From the NCBI RefSeq assembly GCF_025698545.1, contig NC_068565.1, forward strand, positions 2,294,001-2,358,000: 64,000 nucleotides of DNA, in the 5' to 3' direction. This DNA is from Gossypium raimondii (lineage: Eukaryota; Streptophyta; Magnoliopsida; Malvales; Malvaceae). Below, piece by piece: positions 55,257-64,000 of the stretch. The notes beneath the pieces were generated by a model. The model saw nothing but the letters and a program-made list of their open reading frames with translations, was not told where the DNA came from and ran no database searches. Both the position numbers and the translations under genes were made by a program. Within the stretch, counting starts at the first letter, position 1. Each line of letters starts with the position of its first letter.

Positions 55257-58216
55257 TTAAACAAGTAGCTCAACTTTCGAACAAGTCTAAGTAGTAATTT
55301 ATAATTTTAAATTATAAAACTTTTCAAAGTAGATGGCTATATAATGTGTTTATTTTTCTTGATTAAGACTATATAAAAAATAAAATAATAATAATAATAA
55401 TGGATTTCCTATTTTCAATAGGAATGAAAAGGAAACATTATCTATTTTGTTGACTTCCTAATTTATTATTAATTAGTGTTATATAGTCCCTAACCTATCA
55501 TTTTCTTTCATCAATATTTCACACAATTCTTTCTATTTGCTATTTCAAAGTCTTATTTTTTTTTTCCAATGCAATAATAGTATAAAAATATATATTTTTC
55601 TTTATCTAAGGCATTCATTGAAAGGGATTTCCTTTTCCTTCTTTCAATTTTCATGCATTGATTTGAAAAGTGGATAGGAACTTACCAACTAGATTGTTGA
55701 TGGGTTCGATGGTTTGTTCAGTTCAACATATTTAATCTAATCTGGGATGAGTTTAGATGAAAATTTTATGACTTTCAGATAGGTTTAAATTGACTCGGAT
55801 TTAAAATAAATGATTTAAGAATATTATTTTAAGATATTAATATAAAATTATAATTTTAAAGTTCAAAAATTATATTTTTTTTATTTTTATTTTTAAACAC
55901 TAAACCTGTTTAGATTGAGCTTGGATTTATTTTTAATTTTTAAATCCGAGCCGTGGCCCGATCTACCCATGGACAGCTCTATTACCAAAAGAAAACATGC
56001 TTATTCATTTTATGCCAAATTGAATAACAAAAATAGAAAAAAAAAAATTGAATTGTGATGTTCTTAATTTCCTTCATTGGCATTGTCAGGAAAGGTTAAG
56101 ATTTTGGGTAATTGTGTATCCATATTCGAGACCTACTATGCAGAAGCAGAAGTATCATATGTAAGTTTTAGTCTAAAAACAACTCAAAATACAATAAAAA
56201 GAAAGGTTAACAAGTCGCAAAGCTATTACTTTACGGTAAGTAAATCTATTCAAGAGTCGAGTCGTAATTTAATTTTGAATTTTTTAGGTTCACACATGAA
56301 TTTGGTCTAACCTACTTTGGTTTGATGGTATATTTTATCATTTGTAAATTATAAAAATATTAAAAATTATCTTGTATATTACCCTTTCTATATTTTATAA
56401 TTAAATCCAAATAAAAATCATATATAATAGGTTTTAGGATAAATTTCAAAATTACACATGAAACTCGATTGTGGTTCAAATATATATATGAAGCTTTAAT
56501 TTCAATTAAATCATATACATTTAAAGTAATAAACACATCAATTTATTTTTATATTATGGATAAATATAATTATTTGTGTACTGAAATAAATAAACATAAA
56601 ATAATGTTATATCAATAATTCTATTAATAATTTATGAGAATTGGATCAAATCGAGATTTCATGTATAAAATTACACAAAATTAAAATTTATTTAGCTCTA
56701 ATGATAGGTTAAACCTAAGTGGTGATGCATTCCCCAATATGTCTCCTCTTTTTGGGCTGAGGTCCATATTCTTAACAAGGCTCTTCCTTTTTTTTTTTAT
56801 ATTTAATTTTTTTATCGATTAAGTCTTAACTCAATTGATATGGTTATTATTGTCAATGCAAAGAACGTAGGTTCGGATGCGCTGAAGCGCATTATCCTCC
56901 TATTTATGGGCATGGGTCGGGGAGGGGCTGTAGGTAATTCTAGGCATTATGTCAAAAAAGAACATATATATAAATTTTAATTGTGATTATTTAAAAATAA
57001 ATTATGAGATAAATTAGATGATTTAATAAGGATTGATTCTATCATTTTCTTCTTCTTCTTTTAAGTCATCCACCTCAAAATGAAATAATTATTTCATAGT
57101 AATAACAATAATGATAATGCAATAATTGAGGAAAAAGTAGTACAAGGTTGAAATTGTGACATTTAAGACTATAAATATAGTATTTATTACAAGGGTACTA
57201 ATTGTTATGGTGGCATGTTTCTTTCAAGTTTGAATTTAGAGTTAAAATCACTGTATTTGATAATAAATGCGAATTATTGGTGGAGTCTTAACTCGATTGC
57301 TATGGACATTGTTGTCAATAATAAGTATAATTACATGAATTTTGAAATATAAATATTTGATTTATTTATATATTTAATTATCCTATTTATTCAAAGGCAA
57401 TGGATAAATATGGAAAATGGGTTCGACCATTGGATTGCTATAAAAGAATATTCTTAATTGGGCTTCAAATGGGCCACTACTGCCATGTGGCACTCTAACC
57501 ATCTCTAAATAATTATAATTATAATTAAAGTTTAAAATATAATTTGCTATCTGAGTTTAACAACTTTTTAATGTGGTATTTGTGTTGTTTTTTAGTTCAA
57601 TTTGATACATATATTTGATAAAAAAAAATTATATATTTTGGTACCCAGAGATAATAGTGTTAACATTTTAGTTCTTGATTCGGGTTTAATGGGTGATTTG
57701 ATGAAAGCTGATTGCTAATATTGTTAAGTTTAAAATTTTCATTGTGTTGTTAATAGAATAAATATAGTTTTCATTGTGAATTTGTTTAATTTTGCATTTA
57801 ATTTGTCAAATACAGTCGGATTGATGTGATTTAATTCGGGTTTTAGAGTTGATTTGATTGAAGTTGATATTATTAGGTAATTATTAATTTATGTCAAATC
57901 AACTCTGAAATTCGAAATAAGCACTAAAAGATTAACACGATTGTCTTCGGGTGTCAAAATGTATCTTTTGTCAAATACAAGTACATGATTGAACCAAAAA
58001 ATAACATAGGTACCACATTAAAGAAAATGTCAATCTCAGGTACTATATATGAAAATACATGATAAGGCAACGAATAGGATCAATTCAAGTTGTAATCTAA
58101 AAACAAGAGAAAACAAAAGATTAAATGCAAAACGAAGATTAAGGTTAATTAAATTAAAAGAGATTGAGATAAGAGAGAAGTGAAAGGAAAAGAGACCTAA
58201 GATTGTTCCTCCTTAA
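55257..58216. other. Intergenic, AT-rich, several repeats
   Basis: A degraded MITE at about 55735-55985 ends 'cccatggacagctctatta'. A SINE at about 56817-56965. Around 57280-57330 the beginning of another SINE copy ('ggagtcttaactcgattgct'). About 57540-58060 a foldback repeat related to 10383 and 32740. No gene is supported; the 77-codon stretch at 56077-56310 has no ATG-based or family support. Confidence 0.4.
56817..56965 (+). mobile_element. tRNA-derived SINE, best-preserved copy
   Basis: 'aagtcttaactcaattgata' (box A-like), 'gtaggttcggatgcgctgaa' (box B), 'gcgcattatcctcctattta' and 'ggaggggctgtaggtaattc' follow in order. Ends 'ttctaggcattatgtcaaaa'. Confidence 0.6.
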
Positions 58217-58361
58217 GAGTGAGTTTGGATGGGAGGTGCGTTTATCTGCGGTTAGTGTAAAAACAGCGGTGGCGGTGAGATTAGATACTGTAACGATACT
58301 GTAGCGTGAGACAAAACGTAAGCTAAATGCATCGCACCCAATCGCCCATCCAAACCCACCC
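58217..58361. mobile_element. Tourist-like MITE, copy D
   Basis: 145 bp. Left end GAGTGAGTTTGGATGGGAGG, right end ...CGCCCATCCAAACCCACCC, flanked by TAA (58214-58216) and TAA (58362-58364). Confidence 0.85.
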
Positions 58362-61300
58362 TAAAACAAGTTGTTTCACAAAAGATAACCAGGTAAAAGA
58401 ATGGCAAACGACCCTTCAAGGCTGATCCTTGACAAATCGAGAGTTGAAGAATTTCCACCAAATATTTCAAAAGAAACAATGTTGAAAATTTTTCTAAAAA
58501 AAAAAAGAAAACAAAACAAGAGTTCTCGAAATAAATAAAAAAAAAAGAAGAAGAAAAAATCCTAGAGCATTTTCATAAACAAAATAAATTCTCAAAAGCC
58601 TTTTGACATTCATTCTTGCATCGACACACTGAGTTGAGCTTTCAACTGCTTAAGTTTTAGGTTTGGATCGAGTTATGGGACCTTATGACAAACTGAGCCC
58701 ATTATGCCCCAAAAATAGCTTCTAATGTTCACATCAATGGTATGATGTTTTTCTAAAAGTAATTTTTAAATAAATTAAATCTAAAATTATATATCTACTC
58801 ATTTATATATACTTGAAATATATATTTAAATTAAAAATAAAAATATTTAAAATTAAACTTTGAACAAACAATCTTAAATTCAATCAAACACATTTATTAA
58901 AAACCCATTTTTAGACACGTTTGATAAATTTTCTTTGGCAGAAGCAGATAAGAGTTATTTATCATTTAATGAAGAATACTTTCAATTAATTTTATTTTAT
59001 TCTATTTTAATATTATATTATCTTATAAAAACGTTACATTTAAAATTTGATTTTTTGTTTAGAATAAGATGAAATATTTAAAATTAATGATATAATGTCG
59101 AATATAATTTTATATAATTTAAAATTATAATTATCAAATAATCTAATTATCTTTTGTAACTAAGATTAAGTTATATACCAAGCAATTTTATAACTAAAAT
59201 TCAGCACTTAAATTTTCAATACTTATTCTTTTAACACTTAATTTTTCAATTTTTCGCACCATAAAAATAAATTCAGTCTAAAAAAGCTAAAAATAATGAA
59301 TAAAAAGTGTTTGAAATAACATTGAATTTAAGTCAAAATAGGATGAAGAGAGGGGTAAAGAAAAGTCAAATGGGGAGACTTTTTTCGGTCAACGTTTTTC
59401 TCAAACAGGCATTAGCTACTTGTGCTTCACTTCACCCCAAAATCCAAAGGAAATTTGAAAAATTATTATTATTTTATATATTTCAATATGTAATATACAT
59501 AAGTCTATGTCGTTAGCCCTTGGTTCTTCGCCCCTACAGATTTCTTACTTTACTTTTTTAACAAGTGAGTTGCAACTCTAACTTTTCAAGTTAGATTAAA
59601 CGGGATCTGAGTCACGCAGCTTTAATATTTTTCTAAACACCTATAATTGTTTTTAACCATAAGAAAAAAAAAAACATTGATATTTATATATTTTAATAAA
59701 ATTATTCGAATAATTAATGGTAAATTTTTAATACCACAAACGAGATAATAAAAAATAACCATGTCATATTTATTTTTATTGTTTTTCAAAATATTAATTA
59801 ATTATATTTGTTAAAATCTTAACTTTATTTTGTCAAATTAAAAAAATATTACCACTAATTTATCAAATAATTATATTTTTAGTACATATTTTAATTTTTC
59901 ACTTACAATGTGCTGATTTTAGTATTAAATGAACTTGGTATAAAAAAAAGTTAGTATTGGTAAATAAAGAATGCTTATAATTAAGGACAGATCTAAGGAG
60001 TTGGTAGGGCAGTTTCTCTAAAATGACATTTTTTTATCCTGGGGTCTTTATAATTTATAAAATTTTAATTTAATAATAGTAAAATTACGCTTTGACTCCT
60101 AAAATGATAAAAATTTAATTTAATCCTCTAAAAATTATAAAGATATAGGCTATTAAAATAAAAAAAATTGTATTTTTAATATCATAAAAATATATAAAAT
60201 AATTTCGACCCCCAGAAAATTTTTTTGACTTCACCCCTGCCCCTCCTAAGTCATATTTTTGGATCCACCACTGATTATAATAAAATTTAATTAATAAATT
60301 CTCTTGCTTAGTTTAATAATTTGGCATCAACTAAGTGAAAATACAAAAATATATATATAAATTTTAAAATATAAATATGTCATCTAAAATATTTTTAAAA
60401 TAAATATATAATTTTCCAATGGCAATAAAATAAATATAAATTTCTTAAAAATATGGCAATATCCTTAATTAAAAATCTATTATTTTTGTCAAAATTAAGC
60501 TACCTAATATCATTCAATTAACTTTTCGGCATTGAAAATTTTATCCACTTAATTTAATAATAATATTTTTTCAAAATATAAAATTCATGTGTAAAATATT
60601 ATTTTTAATTATAAAAGTTAATATAAAATATTTTTCAGCCGACAAATTATACCAAAATTAAATTAAATAAACTTTTTAAATAAAAGTCAATAGGTGAGAT
60701 TAATAAAGTCAACAGTTTTATTTTCCTCAAACAGGTTTTTGCTACTTGTACTTCACTCCACCCAAAACCCTTGAATTTCCCTAATCATCTTGAAAATGAA
60801 CTTTATTTTATTTTTATATATTTTATTTATTTAATATAAAAAGTCTATGCCGTCACAAGAAATTTGAATAAATCATTTAAATATACCAAAATGATATGAT
60901 TTAATTTATTATATTTTAAAAAATTTATGTATTTGAGTAGGTAATTTTAGCTTAGTAGTAAAGTTATGGGTTTTAATTTAAATTTTGTTACCGTAAAGTT
61001 GAGATAAAGAGTGGCTTGGTAAGGTCGCAATCCCTAAAATGAAATATTTTATTTTAAAATTTTAAAATTTTAAATTAATACAATATGATTATTTGAAAAA
61101 TTATAATGATAATTTATTAAAACAGTAAAATGTTATTCTAATTCTCTTAAAATTACGCAATTTTTGACTTTACTCCTAACTAAAACCCTAATTTTGAGTG
61201 TTAACAAGAGGTTTAACCTAGATTATGTCATAATTTAAATCTCATTATGCTAGACCTTGTTGAAATCTATTTGATTGTAAGTCTCCTTGTGATTTAGAAT

Positions 61301-61384
61301 AAATAATTATAGTTATAGATAATTGAATATATATTATTTGTGTTTGTAACTTAAAAAATAAATATGCTGAATTGTGGGGTACTT
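58362..61384. other. Intergenic, AT-rich, with a diverged duplicated block
   Basis: Two related blocks lie at about 59370-59515 and 60708-60860, sharing 'cctcaaacagg...gctacttgt.cttcac' and 'aagtctatg.cgt'. About 59985-60270 is a repeat ('ggacagatctaaggagttgg' to 'tggatccaccactgat') with sisters at 37950, 41255 and 45584; about 61010-61170 may be another. No gene is supported. Confidence 0.4.
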
Positions 61385-61590
61385 TTGAATTTTGATGGAT
61401 TAGCCCTCATCTAATACAGGCGCTTAAGGCCATTAAGAAATCTTTTTTGACGAGTTTGAACTCCGTTCTTATTAGAGGTATTCATTATCTTTTAGCAAAT
61501 GCAGGATTTTGGGTCATGCAAGACTCTCCTAAGGGTTTTAATAAAATTGCTGATTGCTTAACCAAAATGACCTTTGATACAAACTAGACC
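61385..61590 (+). pseudogene. RNase H-like (LINE) remnant
   Basis: Pieces of an RNase H fold are readable in shifting frames. 'LNSVLIRGIHYLLANAGFWVMQDSPKGFNKIADCLTKM' at about 61450-61575 matches the end of plant LINE RNase H ('LI..I..LL......V.HI.RE.NK.AD.L.K'). The upstream part has stops and shifts. Confidence 0.6.
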
Positions 61591-61904
61591 TGAAGATATT
61601 TGAGAAGATTTTAAGAGAGGTGCTAGCACTTTCTTCTACCGTTTAAGCAAGTGACAGTCTTGTGTAGTTAATTTAAAGTTCAAATTTTATTATTGTCATT
61701 CCTTCTGGAAAAAAAAGTTATAAAGTTATTTATTTATGAAATTCAAAATTAATGAAAGCAAAAATTTGGAAATAAATATTTCTTGACCCATTCACATATT
61801 CTCGATTTTTTATTTAAGTAATACAAATAAAAAATTAATTTTCAAAACAGTTATGTTTGAAACAAGAATGAATAGTGTTTTTCAGAATTGTACTAGTTGA
61901 ATAA

Positions 61905-62049
61905 GGGTGAGTTTGGATGGGCAGTGCATTTATTTGCGGTTAGTGTAAAAACAGCGGTGGCGGTGAGATTAGATACTGTAGCGATACTGTAGTGTGAGAC
62001 AAAAAGTAAACTAAACGCACTGTACCCAATTGCCCATCCAAACCCACCC
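61905..62049. mobile_element. Tourist-like MITE, copy E, upstream of the GA 2-oxidase gene
   Basis: 145 bp. Left end GGGTGAGTTTGGATGGGCAG, right end ...TGCCCATCCAAACCCACCC, flanked by TAA (61902-61904) and TAA (62050-62052). It lies about 300 bases upstream of the TATA box at 62356. Confidence 0.87.
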
Positions 62050-62355
62050 TAAGTTAAAGTCACCGATTTATTAGTTTAATTAGCTTGTCTAATTCAATTA
62101 CATAAATTATTAACAAATGAATAAAAAACATGTTTTATCTGGGTTTTAGTCCAGTTCTATCGATTCTCAAATTAATCACTCTAATATCTTTTTCTGGTTC
62201 GATATTTCAATCGATTCTTGATCTATCATACGGCGGTTTAGAGTTTATTCATTTCATGCTATTTTGATAAATAATTATTTTTATTGGTGTTATTTAAATA
62301 AAAAATAATCCATTCTATAATCTTTTTTTAAATATCGTAGACTCCCTCACGCATC

Positions 62356-62362
62356 TATAAAA
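62356..62362 (+). promoter_or_regulatory. TATA box of the GA 2-oxidase gene
   Basis: TATAAAA in 'gcatctataaaacacacatc', 116 bases before the ATG. Transcription would start near 62388 in the CT-rich leader. Confidence 0.6.
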
Positions 62363-62471
62363 CACACATCCTTCTGCTCTTCCTCTTCGTCTTACTTCTC
62401 TCCGCTTCCATCCTTTCTTGTTGCAGACCCTTCTTTTTTTTCCATTTTTTAATAAAAAATACTTAACAGTC

Positions 62472-62851
62472 ATGGTAGTGGCTCCACCAAACCCGGTTCG
62501 ATCCGAAAAGCCGGAACCGATCGAATTACCGGTGATAGACCTTTCAGCCGATAGATCAGAGGTGTCAAAGCTCATCGTAAAAGCCTGCGAACAATACGGG
62601 TTCTTCAAGGCGGTCCACCACGGTGTCTCCGACGATGTTATCGCCGCAATGGAAGAAGAAGGTCTGGGCTTTTTCACGAAGCCGGTTTGCGAAAAGCAAA
62701 GGGCTGGACCGGCCGGTCCTTTCGGTTATGGCATTAAGAGCATTGGTTTCAATGGTGATAGTGGAGAAGTTGAATATCTTCTTCTTCATACCAACCCTTC
62801 TTCCATTAGTCAGTTATCACACACCATCTCCGATGACCCCAAAAAGTTCAG
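62472..62851 (+). CDS. Gibberellin 2-beta-dioxygenase, exon 1 (gene runs off the window)
   Basis: The first exon encodes 126 full codons and two bases, ending at TTCAG|gtactt. ATG 62472 was chosen as the only one that gives the family start (MVV...[10 protein letters not shown]). Present: the N-terminal domain of 2-oxoglutarate/Fe(II) dioxygenases, with 'PVIDLS', '[15 protein letters not shown]', the 'FF..P..EK' block, and '[25 protein letters not shown]', a signature of C19-GA 2-oxidases. These inactivate bioactive gibberellins (GA1, GA4) by 2-beta-hydroxylation. The catalytic His-Asp-His triad lies in later exons, outside the window. HHGV in place of the usual NHGV is a small deviation. Opposite-strand ORFs here are shadows. 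Confidence 0.9.
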
Positions 62852-64000
62852 GTACTTGATATTATTATCATCATCAGACATGTTTTTCTTCTTACATACT
62901 TTAATTCTTGCATGTTTAGTGGTTATTTGCCATTTTCGTGAATGGTCGGCCAAATGATGGATCATTAATATGAATCAATCACTTATATTTGAGTTATGGA
63001 TAATTTAGGAATTTTTTTATAGACGGTGAAATTAAATATTACAACGACATTATAGTCTATGATAAAAAAGAAAACGAAGCGCACAGTACTGAAAATAAAC
63101 CCGGGTTTCTTGCTATATATTATAAGAAATATATGATTATAAAGATATTTTTTTTAATATATGGTTTATAATTTATATATTGAGAAATAATATATGTTGT
63201 TTTGGTATGAGTTTGGGCCATGGTCTAGTAAGCTAGGGCATTTTGCCAGCATGTTTTACTATTTTTTAAAAAAATTATTTATCAAGTGATTTTTTTTTTT
63301 AAATAAGAGGAAATCCATGAACGTGAGCTTTTAGATGAGTTGTAATGTTATCATTCTGATATCCCACATCGCATTCAACTCTTCAATTATCCCATAGCTT
63401 TAAATGGCAATCATTACCATATTTTGGCTCATGTTATGCCCTTTTCGAAACTCGCCTCAAATAAATTACTTCCCTCTTGAAAATGGCAATAAAAAAAAGA
63501 AATTGGGACCTGACTGGTTTTGATAGGATCCATTTTAAACCTCGAGTTTAGAGCCGTGAGATTAATTACTGTAATTGTGAAGTTAAAAATTCTAATCGAC
63601 TCTTATCACCGTCCATTCGAAGGGATATTTAGAAAAAAATCTGCTGTGTGTTGAGATGATTATCGAAATACTTTTATATGCATTAGGTTAAAATATAAAA
63701 TAATAAAATTTATATTAATATTTATTTTAGTATAATTATATCTAGAAAACAATTAATAGTATTGTTTAAAAAATAAAAATTAAGGCATGTTTATTTGGTA
63801 TATAGGCTTTGTTGTAATATATATTATGCTTCTATTTTCATGCACTGCAATGCTCAGTTGCTCGTTTTACTTTTCTTGAAGTGGTTGTTTTTTGTGTTTA
63901 TTGGACCAACTACAAAATTAACCCTTTAATCAAACCAATTTTATCATTTAAGTACCTAAATTTATTAGGAAATATTTACTAAAAAATGCATGATTTTCAG
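62852..64000 (+). other. Intron 1 of the GA 2-oxidase gene (to the window edge)
   Basis: It starts GTACTT and the window ends 'gcatgattttcag', a good acceptor, so exon 2 probably begins at the next base. Inside, about 63020-63110 is a very degraded Tourist-like MITE interior ('ggtgaaattaaatattacaa', 'gataaaaaagaaaacgaagc'). Another trace is at about 63548-63620 ('gtgagattaattactgtaat', 'caccgtccattcgaa'). Confidence 0.6.

Noticed and set aside
62315-62677. 120-codon minus-strand ORF
   Set aside because: Antisense to the GA 2-oxidase leader and exon 1.
1-64000. CRISPR arrays, bacterial operons, rRNA or intact tRNA genes
   Set aside because: None seen. The tRNA-like boxes are in SINEs and do not fold as full tRNAs; the region is plant nuclear.

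Overview
The window is plant nuclear DNA: AT-rich, with short spliced genes 3-20 kb apart in a sea of small repeats, LTR remnants and MITEs. Plant-only families (PMEI/invertase inhibitors, a P-class PPR protein, Agenet proteins, a GA 2-oxidase, a TAS3 tasiRNA locus) show it is an angiosperm. The repeat types and gag sequence look like Malvaceae, probably cotton (Gossypium); that is inferred from memory of such sequences, not tested.

Layout. 1-1071: 3' end of an LTR. 2.6-3.5 kb: three-exon gene for a small basic protein with a C-terminal membrane anchor. 6.4-6.9 kb (minus) and 13.2-13.8 kb (plus): two PMEI/invertase-inhibitor genes. Between and after them lie LINE, SINE and foldback elements, including a nested pair and precisely bounded MULE-type and hAT-type MITEs. 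16.6-17.8 kb: very acidic nuclear-type protein. 20.3-22.3 kb: PPR protein of the At3g48810 type. 26.2-27.3 kb (minus): F-box protein. 29.9-32.3 kb (minus): four-exon Agenet protein with an internal exon duplication. 38.9-39.6 kb: a TAS3 locus with two miR390 sites, one tasiARF and a spliced short ORF ending three bases before the 5' miR390 site. 48.1-52.7 kb: a decayed thionin-like gene split by a 3.36-kb non-autonomous LTR retrotransposon that carries only gag. 62.5 kb to the end: first exon and first intron of a gibberellin 2-oxidase; the last bases look like that intron's acceptor.

The genes do not form one pathway. The most informative locus is TAS3, which was not obvious as a protein-coding gene and sets ARF2/3/4 dosage. 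Next is the gag-only element in the thionin-like gene. A Tourist-like MITE family recurs at least five times, once about 0.3 kb upstream of the GA 2-oxidase TATA box. Repeat boundaries given without target-site duplications are approximate.
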